From: JBIKWM01 sp044356305
Lineage (GTDB): Bacteria; Bacteroidota; Bacteroidia; UBA10329
NCBI GenBank assembly: GCA_044356305.1
Contig: JBIKWM010000033.1
Span: 1 to 35,041, forward strand
DNA: 35,041 nucleotides
Direction: 5' to 3'
Positions 1-8,654 of the stretch are shown piece after piece (within the stretch, counting starts at the first letter, position 1; each line of letters opens with the position of its first letter). The position numbers and the translations under genes were made by a program. The notes beneath the pieces were generated by a model that did no database searches, was not told the origin of the DNA, and saw only the letters and a list, made by a program, of their open reading frames with translations.

Positions 1-975
1 TTGCTCCATCTGCTCCATTCAATCCGTCAGCTCCGGCAGGGCCTTGTGGGCCAACAGGGCCGATTGCCCCATCAGCACCGTTCAATCCATCAGCTCCGGC
101 TGGGCCTTGGGGACCGGCTGGACCGGTAGCACCAGCGGGGCCGGCTGGGCCGGTTGCTCCATCTGCTCCATTCAATCCGTCAGCTCCGGCAGGGCCTTGT
201 GGGCCAACAGGGCCGATTGCCCCATCAGCACCGTTCAATCCATCAGCTCCGGCTGGGCCTTGGGGACCGGCTGGACCGGTGGCACCAGCAGGACCAGCAG
301 GGCCAGTTGCTCCATCTGCTCCGTTCAATCCATCAGCTCCAGCAGGACCTTGTGGGCCTGCAGGACCGGTAGCACCAGCGGGGCCGGCTGGGCCGGTTGC
401 TCCATCTGCTCCATTCAATCCGTCAGCTCCGGCAGGGCCTTGTGGGCCAACAGGGCCGATTGCCCCATCAGCACCGTTCAGTCCATCAGCTCCGGCTGGG
501 CCTTGTGGGCCAGCGGGGCCAGTTGCTCCATCGGCACCGTTCAGTCCATCAGCTCCAGCAGGGCCTTGAGGGCCAGCAGGGCCAGTTGCTCCATTGGCAC
601 CGTTCATTCCATCAGCTCCAGCAGGGCCTTGCGGACCGGCAGGACCGGTAGCACCAGCGAGACCAGTTGCTCCATCTGCTCCGTTCAATCCATCAGCTCC
701 AGCAGGACCTTGTGGGCCAGCAGGACCGGTTGCCCCATCAGCACCGTTCAATCCGTCAGCTCCGGCAGGGCCTTGGGGACCGGCTGGACCGGTGGCACCC
801 GCAGGACCAGCAGGGCCGGTGGCTCCATCGGCACCGTTCAGTCCATCTGCTCCGGCAGGGCCTTGCGGACCGGCAGCTCCGACAGGACCTTGTGGGCCAA
901 CAGGGCCAGTTGCTCCAGCTGGGCCGGTAGCGCCATCGGCCCCGTTCAATCCGTCAGTTCCGGCTGGGCCTTGTG
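1..975 (-). repeat. Tandem and higher-order DNA repeats inside the collagen-like gene
   Basis: The collagen coding region is built from nearly identical DNA blocks. The stretch 1-153 recurs almost exactly at 154-306, and the same opening sequence (ttgctccatctgctccattc) returns at 397. Blocks are multiples of 9 bp, so the Gly-X-Y frame is kept. Base-level identity between copies, including third codon positions, indicates recent duplication or gene conversion, not selection on protein sequence alone. Confidence 0.85.
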
Positions 976-1456
976 GGCCAGCAGGACCAGTAGCACCAAC
1001 TGGACCTTGAGGGCCGGTTGAACCCGTAGCACCGGTCGGACCGGCTATGCCTTGAATTCCTTGTGGACCAGCCGCCCCTGCGGCACCAGCTACACCCGCA
1101 GGACCCTGTGGGCCAATAGCACCTGCTGGCCCGGCAGGGCCTTGAGCCCCTACAGCACCAGCAGCACCTTGAGGACCTTGCGGACCTTGAGGCCCTATGG
1201 ACTGAACCCATATCACCCCATTGAAATACCAAAAGCCGTTGGTAGTGGTATCAAATACCAATAGACCAGTAGCAGGATTTGCTATGGCCACACGTTGAGT
1301 CGTGGTCATACGCGGAATCAAAAGCCCCTTATCTGTGGCCTGAAGCTCAAGGACTGAACTGGGATTCGGGTTGTTAGTGCCGATACCCATGTTGTTCTGT
1401 GCGATGGCCTCATTCACGCAGAAAAGAACAGCAATCGAGGTAATTAATCTTTTCAT
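1..1456 (-). CDS. Collagen-like Gly-X-Y repeat surface protein (3' end outside window)
   Basis: Read from ATG at 1456 leftward, the frame is open to the window edge, so about 485 residues are visible and the C-terminus is missing. Residues 1-20 form a signal peptide (MKRLITSIAVLFCVNEAIAQ). They are followed by a segment with GIGTNNP, LLIPRMTTTQR and GLLVFDTTTNGFWYFNG, a head common in Bacteroidota tail-fibre or adhesin-like proteins. From about residue 88 the protein is continuous Gly-X-Y collagen-like repeat, dominated by a module GPQGPAGADGLNGADGATGP with GPAGPAGATGPA insertions. It probably forms an extracellular triple-helical stalk; the exact role cannot be told. It starts 46 bp after the stop of the T9SS-sorted protein gene on the same strand, so the two may be co-transcribed. 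The plus-strand open frames here are shadows of the repeat. Confidence 0.88.
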   Translation of the reverse strand, partial: MKRLITSIAVLFCVNEAIAQNNMGIGTNNPNPSSVLELQATDKGLLIPRMTTTQRVAIANPATGLLVFDTTTNGFWYFNGVIWVQSIGPQGPQGPQGAAGAVGAQGPAGPAGAIGPQGPAGVAGAAGAAGPQGIQGIAGPTGATGSTGPQGPVGATGPAGPQGPAGTDGLNGADGATGPAGATGPVGPQGPVGAAGPQGPAGADGLNGADGATGPAGPAGATGPAGPQGPAGADGLNGADGATGPAGPQGPAGADGLNGADGATGLAGATGPAGPQGPAGADGMNGANGATGPAGPQGPAGADGLNGADGATGPAGPQGPAGADGLNGADGAIGPVGPQGPAGADGLNGADGATGPAGPAGATGPAGPQGPAGADGLNGADGATGPAGPAGATGPAGPQGPAGADGLNGADGAIGPVGPQGPAGADGLNGADGATGPAGPAGATGPAGPQGPAGADGLNGADGAIGPVGPQGPAGADGLNGADGA

Positions 1457-1502
1457 CGGGGAGATGATTAGGGACAAAAAATTAGAATTTCCAAGGATGT
1501 AA

Positions 1503-3620
1503 TCAGTCGCGTACGTACCTGAACACGACTTCTTCAGCACCCGCTTGAACGCGTATCATGTAAACGCCCTTAGCGAATTCGATAAGGTCCAATTTAGTGC
1601 GAACCTGAACCGAACTGGATAGGTACTTTGTGGGTAGAACTGAACGTCCAACAATGTCATATACCGAGATTTCAACGGCACGTGCATCGCGAAGTGAACC
1701 TTCAATGTAAATCTCACCATTACCAGGATTGGGATAAAGGCTAAGATCAGTGAATGGACCGATCTCGCCCACACCTATGTAGGTGAATTCAAGAATATAA
1801 CTATTTGATGGACAACCATTATCAGATGAATAATTAACTGAATAATTCCCGCTCTGGGTAGCTTGATAGTACTGGCCTGTTGCACCGGGAATGGGGGTGC
1901 CATTAAGGAACCATTGATAATCTGACCCTGCCGGCTCCACCCACATGGAGTTTCCATCTGCCTGAATTGTTCCAGTAACTCCGTCAAGGATCGTAACCTC
2001 AACTGAATCGCTTGTGGCGGTGCACAGATACTGATTGGTTACGGTACAGGCATACATTCCGGCATCCGTCACAACTGTACTGAAGGTGACAGCCCCATTG
2101 CTCCATTCATAAGCCGAATAGTTGTTGCCCACTGTAAGAAGAGCCGACTCACCATGGCAGAACTCCAGTGGGTCATTGGATGTTATAACAGGTGAAGGAG
2201 TCGGATACACAGTGATGTTGGCATTTGCAGAAGTGGCAGAGCATCCGTTGTCATCTGTAGCGGTTACAGAATATTGACCGCCCTGAGTGACCGAGATAGT
2301 ATCGTTGGTAGCTGAATTGTTCCAAACATAGCTGGCAAAACCTGGAGTAGCCCCGATCTGGATACTATCGCCAGCGCAGAAGCTCGGTGGGCCACTGATG
2401 TTAAGTGCAACAAGAGGTGCGGCATAAACCTGAACAGTATCGACATCGCTGCCGCTACAACCACTGGCATCTGTGAAAGTGTAGTTGATAAGATGGGTTC
2501 CCATTCCAGCAGCGGCCGGATTGAATATTGTACTGGGACTCAGAATGCCGGGCCCGGAAAATGTTCCCCCGGCAGGGGTGGCAGTAAGCGATGCAGTTGC
2601 CCCATTCTGACATGAGCTCGTTGGAAGACCGCTAAGGTTCACCGAGGGCGAAGGCCGCGAAAGCGCAAAGGCAGGTATGGAGAAGTTGTTCCAGACGGGG
2701 ATATTTACAGTGCTATACGTACCTGTGCTTCCCAAATTAGTACTGCCCTGATCCTGCCATTGATTCGATGGATTCCAGTGCACACCATCGTTCCAGTTGC
2801 CATCCTGAGCCAAATTATAATATTGGGTAATTCCAGTTGAAGCAGTACCAGCAGTTCGTTCTATGAGGTGGTAGAATTGGCTGTTGACCTGACATACGCC
2901 AGTAGCCAATTGGGCAATGCTGTATCCTTCGGTTGAAGGATTGGTATTGGCAAACCGAACCGAATATGAAACTGCCGCACCTGCAGGATCGAGGCGGACC
3001 GGACGGACCCTAGGGGTGCCCACACTACTGCCAACCTGGAAGATGTAAGGCCCCGTACCTGCCATATCCCAACGCAGACGGCCACTGCCTGTACTGCTTA
3101 CAAACCCTGTTGTATACGAAATGGCAGCAGTCGCAGTGTTGGTAACGTGCATCACATTGGCCTGTGTGGCAAGTTCCCTGTTATTAAGGCGCAATTCATT
3201 CGCCACACCTGCATTTATACCGAGGCTCTTGATGCCCGTGCCCTGCAGGTCGAGGTTATAGAAACTACTGATTGCTGTACCAGCAATACTTTGGTTACCA
3301 CCGTTCAGTGCCACCGTGGTCTGATCGGCAATGAAAGTTGCATCGTTGACCCAGTTACCACGCACATTGAACTGCCCAGTAGTCCCACCACCATTCAGGT
3401 CACCTCCGTTCACCACATCACCTTCGACCGTAACAGTTCCGCTGTTACTGAAGTTGCCAGAGGCATTCTCCAGGTTACCGGTGCGTATGCTTACCACGCA
3501 GCCGGGCCTCACATACGCCTGAGCGCCATTGTTGTGAACAACGAACTGAGCAAGCGAAACAATCGGCAACGAAGCAGTGAACCCAATTACAGCAAGGGCC
3601 CGAGAGTATAATCGAATCAT
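1503..3620 (-). CDS. Secreted Ig/PKD-like domain protein with T9SS sorting domain
   Basis: 705 residues. A signal peptide covers roughly residues 1-24 (ends SLAQ). The N-terminal third is rich in Gly, Asn and short beta motifs (for example GTVTVEGDVVNGGDLNGGG), as in parallel beta-helix or adhesin-like regions. The middle carries several Ig/PKD-like modules with the repeated pattern FCxGDS/FCHGES, xYxWSNG and YSVTATDDNGCSAT. The last 80 or so residues form a type A T9SS sorting domain: LSLYPNPGNGEIYIEG, then VYDIVGRSV, then AKGVYMIRVQAG and a basic end. It should be exported by Sec, cross the outer membrane by T9SS and be attached or released at the surface. It lies just upstream of the collagen-like gene on the same strand. 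No enzymatic motif is visible, so its ligand is unknown. Confidence 0.88.
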   Translation of the reverse strand: MIRLYSRALAVIGFTASLPIVSLAQFVVHNNGAQAYVRPGCVVSIRTGNLENASGNFSNSGTVTVEGDVVNGGDLNGGGTTGQFNVRGNWVNDATFIADQTTVALNGGNQSIAGTAISSFYNLDLQGTGIKSLGINAGVANELRLNNRELATQANVMHVTNTATAAISYTTGFVSSTGSGRLRWDMAGTGPYIFQVGSSVGTPRVRPVRLDPAGAAVSYSVRFANTNPSTEGYSIAQLATGVCQVNSQFYHLIERTAGTASTGITQYYNLAQDGNWNDGVHWNPSNQWQDQGSTNLGSTGTYSTVNIPVWNNFSIPAFALSRPSPSVNLSGLPTSSCQNGATASLTATPAGGTFSGPGILSPSTIFNPAAAGMGTHLINYTFTDASGCSGSDVDTVQVYAAPLVALNISGPPSFCAGDSIQIGATPGFASYVWNNSATNDTISVTQGGQYSVTATDDNGCSATSANANITVYPTPSPVITSNDPLEFCHGESALLTVGNNYSAYEWSNGAVTFSTVVTDAGMYACTVTNQYLCTATSDSVEVTILDGVTGTIQADGNSMWVEPAGSDYQWFLNGTPIPGATGQYYQATQSGNYSVNYSSDNGCPSNSYILEFTYIGVGEIGPFTDLSLYPNPGNGEIYIEGSLRDARAVEISVYDIVGRSVLPTKYLSSSVQVRTKLDLIEFAKGVYMIRVQAGAEEVVFRYVRD

Positions 3621-3655
3621 CTTCCTAGGATTGGAGGTGGATTACCTATCGTTGC

Positions 3656-3663
3656 CAAATTTA
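3656..3663 (-). promoter_or_regulatory. Candidate -7 box (TAAATTTG) for the T9SS-sorted protein gene
   Basis: On the minus strand this reads TAAATTTG, an exact match to the Bacteroidota -7 consensus TAnnTTTG. It lies 35 bp upstream of the ATG at 3620. I see no clear -33 TTTG at the expected distance, so the call rests on one box plus position. Confidence 0.4.
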
Positions 3664-3789
3664 TCCATTATGTAGCTGAGTTCTACTGCTCGTCTATGAA
3701 AAATCTACGAACGACTGTTGAAATGATGTGCCTGTCGAACTTTCTCAACCTGAGATTGTCTCATTGATCGAATCAAAACACACCACCGC

Positions 3790-5013
3790 GTGACCCGACT
3801 CCTCATCCCTATTCTGTTGCTCGTTCTAATCGAGGCATATTCGTTCTATTTTGTTAGGGGACTGATATTGAATATATTTCCTCGATTCTCTACTATCCTG
3901 ATAGGCTTGTACGTACTAATTACTGCAACTACATATCTCGCGGCCTTTTGGGCTGCTTCTGACCGCACTTCGGCTCGGACTTTCAAATACTACATTTTCA
4001 GTGCATTCCTCGTTCTCATCGCCCCGAAACTCATTAGTCTTGTCTTTCTGTTATTGGCTGATGCAGTGCGATTTATGACATGGATCTTACCCAAAATCTG
4101 GGAAAACGGTGCAGAGTCACTTCCAGGAAGGAGGCAAGCCGTCAGCAACATAGCTATAGGTCTCTTTAGTCTGCCATTTGTGAGTATGCTGTATGGCATG
4201 GCCCGCACGGCATTTGACTTCCGGATTGTTCGCCATAAAGTGCCGATAAGAGACCTGCCCAATGGTCTACAAGGCATGAAAATCCTGCAGATATCCGATA
4301 TGCACAGTGGAAGTTTCGCATCTGAAGAACTATTGGCCAAAGCCTTCGATATCATAGAGAGAGAGACGGTTGATTTGATTGTTTTCACAGGCGATCTGGT
4401 GAACAATGTCGCAGATGAGGCCATGCCTTTCATCAATCAGTTCAAGCGGCTTCAGGCGCCCATGGGAGTGTACTCCATCCTCGGAAATCACGACTATGGC
4501 GACTATGTGCCTTGGGAGAGTGAAGAAGCTAAGGCTGCAAACTTGAAGCGTCTGATAGGCCTTCACCGTGAAGCCGGTTGGGACATATTACTCAATGAAC
4601 ATCGCACGCTTGAACGCAACGGGAGCAGGATGGCTGTTCTTGGGGTGGAGAACTGGGGGGCTGCTATGCGTTTCCCGAAATATGGCCGACTGGACGATGC
4701 GCTGAAAGGGACCGAGGACATCTCTTTCAAATTGCTATTGAGTCACGACCCGAGCCATTGGGAAGCACAGGTAACAGGGCAACGTACTGATATACAACTC
4801 ACCCTATCCGGCCACACCCACGGATTCCAGTTCGGTATCGAGATTCCTGGCTTCAAATGGAGCCCAGTGCAATATGTGTACAAGCAATGGGCCGGGCTAT
4901 ATGAGAAAGACGGTCAGCACATCAATGTGAACAGGGGCCTAGGTTTCATCGGCTACATGGGGCGGGTGGGCATTGCACCGGAGATCACAGTGCTCGAATT
5001 GGCCAAGGCCTGA
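3790..5013 (+). CDS. Membrane-anchored metallophosphoesterase (YkuE-like)
   Basis: 407 residues. The first 140 or so residues hold about four hydrophobic segments (near 3-25, 35-55, 68-92, 120-137). The rest is a calcineurin-like phosphoesterase domain. All metal-binding motifs are present: D170-M-H172 (ISDMH), G201-D202 (FTGDLV), GNHD at 232-235, SHDPSHW, and GHTHG near the C-terminus. Proteins of this layout are dinuclear-metal phosphoesterases; members near YkuE or LpxH-like enzymes act on lipid or nucleotide phosphates, but the substrate cannot be read here. The start is a GTG; the next in-frame ATG would remove the membrane segments, so GTG fits best. It is divergent from the T9SS-sorted protein gene, and 112 bp separate it from the acylase downstream. 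Confidence 0.85.
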   Translation: MTRLLIPILLLVLIEAYSFYFVRGLILNIFPRFSTILIGLYVLITATTYLAAFWAASDRTSARTFKYYIFSAFLVLIAPKLISLVFLLLADAVRFMTWILPKIWENGAESLPGRRQAVSNIAIGLFSLPFVSMLYGMARTAFDFRIVRHKVPIRDLPNGLQGMKILQISDMHSGSFASEELLAKAFDIIERETVDLIVFTGDLVNNVADEAMPFINQFKRLQAPMGVYSILGNHDYGDYVPWESEEAKAANLKRLIGLHREAGWDILLNEHRTLERNGSRMAVLGVENWGAAMRFPKYGRLDDALKGTEDISFKLLLSHDPSHWEAQVTGQRTDIQLTLSGHTHGFQFGIEIPGFKWSPVQYVYKQWAGLYEKDGQHINVNRGLGFIGYMGRVGIAPEITVLELAKA

Positions 5014-5024
5014 AAAAGTCAAGT

Positions 5025-5060
5025 TCACGAATTTCGTGACAGGCACAGCATCTGTGTGCC
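5025..5060. other. Two adjacent hairpins after the phosphoesterase gene
   Basis: TCACGAA-T-TTCGTGA at 5025-5039 is a perfect 7-1-7 inverted repeat. It is followed at 5042-5060 by GGCACA...TGTGCC. They sit 12 bp after the phosphoesterase stop codon and could end its transcript or stabilise its 3' end, but no T-run follows, so a classical intrinsic terminator is not supported. Confidence 0.4.
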
Positions 5061-5125
5061 ATCTACGGTGGGATTAGTGGCGCGACAGCCGAAATTCGCA
5101 GCCCTTCAACCCATCTTTCCTTAGA

Positions 5126-7210
5126 ATGAGAGTACTGATTTTCTTTTCCGCACTGATTGCAACGGTCACACAGACATGTGCCCAGGATTTTGGGAAGCCT
5201 GTCAATATTGATGATGTGACCATTCTGCGCGATAGTTGGGGCATTCCGCACATTTTCGGGAAAACCGATGCCGATGTAGCCTACGGACTGGCCTGGGCCA
5301 ATGCCGAAGACAATTTCTTCACCGTTCAGGAACTGGCTGTAAGTGCCAAACAACTTTCGGGCAGATTGTGGGGGGTGGAAGGCGCACAACGCGATTTTTT
5401 CGTTCATGCCATCGGTGCCAGAAAAGTCGTTGACGAGAAGTATCATGAAGTAGGTGCAGATTTCGTGCGTTACCTCGAAGGATATTGCCAAGGACTCAAT
5501 GCATTTGCAAAGGCCCATCCGAAAGAGGTTAGGGTCAAAGGAACCTTCCCGGTGGAGCCGAAAGACATATTAACGGCCTATGTCTTTGCCATGAGCGCCA
5601 TTTCATTTGCCCAAGGTGCAGTGGGCAAAATAGTGGAAGGGAAATTTGATGAGAAAGAAGTGCCATATGGTTCAAATGCCTTTGCATTCAACAGCAATAA
5701 GACCGAAGATGGCAGCACCATGTTATGCATCAATCCGCACCAACCTGTGGAGGGACCATTCTCATGGTACGAGGCACATCTGTGCAGCGATCAGGGACTT
5801 AACATACATGGAGCAATGTTTCCGGGTGGTACAAGCATATTCCTCGGCAGCAATGAGAATCTTGGGTGGTCGCACACGTTCAATCACCTCGACCTTGTAG
5901 ATGTCTTCAAATTGGAGATGCATCCCACTAAAAAAGAAACTTACCGCTTCAATGGCGAATGGCGCAAGCTGGAGAAGCGTCCAATATGGCTTAAAGTGAA
6001 GTTGAAAGGCATGGTGATCCCAGTTAGAAAGATGACCTATTGGAGCGTTGCAGGAGCCACATTGAAGTCGAAGAGCGGTGAGTTCTATGCTGTGAAGTTC
6101 GGAGCGAATGAAAGAGCGAGATTGGGCGAGCAATGGTATAGAATGAACCGTGCAACCAATTTCACTGAATTTTACAGAGCGGTAAGCATGAATCAGGCTG
6201 GAAGATTCAATATTATCTACGCTGATAAGAACGACACCGTTTTCTTTATCAATAATGCATTGGTACCAAAAAGGAACCCGTCATTTAACTATCGAGACGT
6301 GGTAGGCACCAACAGCAGCGCCACATTGTGGAATGAGTTTCACCCGACACAAGATCTGGTTCAATACATCGAGCCCAAGTGCGGTTATGTGTTTAACACG
6401 AATAATCTGCCTACAAATGCCACTTGTAAGGAAGAACAACGGAAAATAACTGACTGGCCAGATTATTTTGGGTTTGACAACGATATGGGCGATAACAACC
6501 GTGCAACCAGATTCATGGAGTTGCTTGCGCTTACTGATAAGGTATCTTTTGATAGGATGAAGGACATTAAATTTGATTACAATGTAAAATCGTGCAGTAG
6601 GATGTACGAGAGCATTGAGAATCTATTCCACATACCGCCACATAAATATCCTGATGTTGAACTGATACTTTCGGCCATAGGCACATGGGACGGGGCTGCG
6701 GTTCACACGAGCATCGGAGCTGGTTCATTCCTCCTCGTTTTCCAGAAAGTGTTTGACAATCTGCACCTTGGCGATAGCGATTTCAAACGGCCGATAAAAG
6801 TAACAGAGGACGATTATATCAAAGCTGCCCGTCAGGCCAAAGAGCATCTGGACAAGTATTTCGGTGGGAGACTTGTCACCTTGGGCGACCTGCAAAGACA
6901 TGTACGTCCGGGTGTTAACCTACCACTGAACGGATTCGGTGATGCACTGGCCGCCAACTACAATAAACCGGGAGAGAACGGTACGTTCAACCCATATGTG
7001 GCAGATTCGTACGTTCATTTTGCACATTGGAAAAAAGGGCAGCGCTATCCGCACATTGAGACCTTGCATCCCTTCGGGGCCTCAAGCAGGCCCGATAGCC
7101 CACATTACACCGACCAGATGCAGCTGTATGCCGACCAGAAGACCAAGGTCATGACACTTGACCGAGAGAAAATAATGAAAGAAGCCAAGGCCATCTACCA
7201 TCCGAAATGA
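5126..7210 (+). CDS. Penicillin-acylase-family N-terminal nucleophile hydrolase
   Basis: 694 residues with a signal peptide (about 1-19, ending TCAQ). The N-terminal region has the penicillin amidase signature ILRDSWGIPHIFGKTDADVAYGLAWANAEDN when read in pieces (RDSWGIPHIFG, then YGLAWANAEDNF). The predicted nucleophile is Ser183 in YGSNAFAFNSNKT, where self-cleavage would release the alpha chain, a short spacer and the beta chain starting with Ser. Downstream are family-typical stretches INPHQPVEGP, GLNIHGAMFPGGTSIFLGSN and NLGWSHT. The family removes acyl chains from amides (beta-lactams, acyl-homoserine lactones, pyoverdine precursors); substrate cannot be predicted from sequence. It should act in the periplasm. 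Full length for the family. Confidence 0.88.
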   Translation: MRVLIFFSALIATVTQTCAQDFGKPVNIDDVTILRDSWGIPHIFGKTDADVAYGLAWANAEDNFFTVQELAVSAKQLSGRLWGVEGAQRDFFVHAIGARKVVDEKYHEVGADFVRYLEGYCQGLNAFAKAHPKEVRVKGTFPVEPKDILTAYVFAMSAISFAQGAVGKIVEGKFDEKEVPYGSNAFAFNSNKTEDGSTMLCINPHQPVEGPFSWYEAHLCSDQGLNIHGAMFPGGTSIFLGSNENLGWSHTFNHLDLVDVFKLEMHPTKKETYRFNGEWRKLEKRPIWLKVKLKGMVIPVRKMTYWSVAGATLKSKSGEFYAVKFGANERARLGEQWYRMNRATNFTEFYRAVSMNQAGRFNIIYADKNDTVFFINNALVPKRNPSFNYRDVVGTNSSATLWNEFHPTQDLVQYIEPKCGYVFNTNNLPTNATCKEEQRKITDWPDYFGFDNDMGDNNRATRFMELLALTDKVSFDRMKDIKFDYNVKSCSRMYESIENLFHIPPHKYPDVELILSAIGTWDGAAVHTSIGAGSFLLVFQKVFDNLHLGDSDFKRPIKVTEDDYIKAARQAKEHLDKYFGGRLVTLGDLQRHVRPGVNLPLNGFGDALAANYNKPGENGTFNPYVADSYVHFAHWKKGQRYPHIETLHPFGASSRPDSPHYTDQMQLYADQKTKVMTLDREKIMKEAKAIYHPK

Positions 7211-7348
7211 TGCTTTGGCTCTATTTCAAATCTATGTTGACCAATTTATTGAAATAATCCTACCTATTTCTGGCTTCCAAACTGGGACTTTATAATTGAA
7301 CCCTATACATCTCGTTTCAAACAGATCTCCTCATTTTATCAACCTGAA

Positions 7349-8182
7349 ATGCACTCCATGCGGTTCCTTCGAGTTTTCTCTATACTGCTCATATCGGCCT
7401 GCGCCACTGTGCCCATAACCGGCAGGCAGCAGATGAACCTGCTGCCTGAGAGTCAGATGATGAGCATGTCATTGAGCCAATACGGCCAGTTCCTGCAGCA
7501 GCACAAGGTGGTGCCGCAATCTGATGCCCGTGCCCGCGATGTGCGAGAGGTGGGCGAGAAAATTGCCGCGGCCGCAACCAAGTACCTTCGTGCCAAGGGT
7601 GCAGGCGACCGTGTGGCAGGTTTCAAGTGGGAATTCAACCTCGTTGAGAGCAACGAGGTAAACGCATGGTGCATGCCCGGTGGCAAAGTGGTTTTCTACG
7701 CAGGAATACTGCCCATAGCAAAGGACAGAGATGCCATGGCTGTAGTGATGGGACATGAGGTGGCACATGCCATAGCGCGGCACGGAAATGAACGGATGAG
7801 TCAGGCCTTGTTAGCACAGACCGGTGCTATGGCCATTGATCTGGCATTGTCTCAGAAACCCGAGCAGACCCGACAGTTGTTCGCTCAGGCCTATGGCCTC
7901 GGTGCCAGCGTAGGGGTGATTCTTCCTTTCTCGCGGACCCACGAGAGCGAGGCTGATAAGATGGGCCTGGTTTTCGCGGCCATGGCGGGTTATAACGTTG
8001 ATGTCGCGCCCGATTTCTGGAACCGCATGGCCAAGGTCGGAGGCGCGCGTCCACCCGAATTCCTCAGTACACACCCCGACCCTGCCTCAAGGGCACAAGA
8101 AATCCGCGAATACCTGCCTACAGCAAAGGCATATGCAAAGCGCTACCGCAACGGTAGCACACAGAGGCCTAAAGGCAATTGA
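7349..8182 (+). CDS. M48-family zinc metalloprotease lipoprotein
   Basis: 277 residues from the ATG at 7349; a second in-frame ATG at 7358 is equally plausible because it starts directly at the hydrophobic signal. The lipobox LISAC places Cys18 as the lipidated residue, so the mature enzyme is probably anchored in the periplasm. The peptidase core has HEVAH (H136, E137, H140) followed by AIARH, and the third zinc ligand is in the HESEAD motif at 198-203. This matches LoiP/YggG/BepA-like M48 proteases that take part in outer-membrane protein quality control. Length is normal for the single-domain type. Its stop codon abuts that of the convergent DUF2892 gene. Confidence 0.88.
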   Translation: MHSMRFLRVFSILLISACATVPITGRQQMNLLPESQMMSMSLSQYGQFLQQHKVVPQSDARARDVREVGEKIAAAATKYLRAKGAGDRVAGFKWEFNLVESNEVNAWCMPGGKVVFYAGILPIAKDRDAMAVVMGHEVAHAIARHGNERMSQALLAQTGAMAIDLALSQKPEQTRQLFAQAYGLGASVGVILPFSRTHESEADKMGLVFAAMAGYNVDVAPDFWNRMAKVGGARPPEFLSTHPDPASRAQEIREYLPTAKAYAKRYRNGSTQRPKGN

Positions 8183-8392
8183 TCACTTCTTATCGGCCGG
8201 GCACGTATTCAGCCCCACCAATGAGTAAATAGGGCAGAACCCAATGGCTGCGGTGCCCAGAAAAACACCCCCGAGGACAAGCAGTACCATACCTACTGTA
8301 CCTGTTATTGTGGCTGTGAAATACAGGGCCGCAAATACCAGTGCAAGTACCACACGGATGACACGGTCAATGTTGCCTACGTTCGTTTTCAT
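8183..8392 (-). CDS. DUF2892 (YgaP-type) small inner-membrane protein
   Basis: 69 residues. It begins MKTNVGNIDRVIRVVLAL and contains two hydrophobic helices. It ends with the GFCPIYSLVGLNTC segment typical of the DUF2892 domain, found alone or fused to rhodanese in YgaP. The two cysteines (in FCP and NTC) are conserved in this family. Function is not established; family members are often associated with sulfur-transfer proteins, but here the nearest rhodanese gene is about 10 kb away. The gene is convergent to the M48 protease with no intergenic base. Confidence 0.82.
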   Translation of the reverse strand: MKTNVGNIDRVIRVVLALVFAALYFTATITGTVGMVLLVLGGVFLGTAAIGFCPIYSLVGLNTCPADKK

Positions 8393-8596
8393 GGTCTTTG
8401 ATGATTTAAAGGTTCAATGATTGAATTGCTCAAATACCAATACGATAGCCGTAGCAGAGCCAATGCACAAGGCACAGACAATGATCAGCCGGACTACCTT
8501 ATCTGTATTCATCGCCTGCCAAAGATGACCTCCTTAATCCTCCTCATCGGTGACATCAATCACCCACATACAAGTTTGATGTCAGAACATCAGTCA

Positions 8597-8634
8597 ATAA
8601 AAAATGAAAGGCCAACCATTCAGGCCAGCCTTTC
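8597..8634 (-). terminator. Intrinsic terminator of recQ
   Basis: On the minus strand GAAAGGCTGGCC pairs with GGTTGGCCTTTC (12 bp including G-T wobbles) around a TGAAT loop, followed by ATTTTTTATT. It lies about 20 bp past the recQ stop. The remainder of the 8393-8654 gap shows no gene I can support. Confidence 0.85.
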
Positions 8635-8654
8635 ACCTTGAATCACTCTGGCCC

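Noticed and set aside
44..1021. Plus-strand open frames of 70-325 residues over the collagen repeats
   Set aside because: They are shadows of the Gly-X-Y repeat on the minus strand; the minus frame has a signal peptide, a conserved head and a start codon.
8417..8641. 74-residue plus-strand open frame between the DUF2892 gene and recQ
   Set aside because: No recognisable domain or signal, and it runs across the recQ terminator hairpin.
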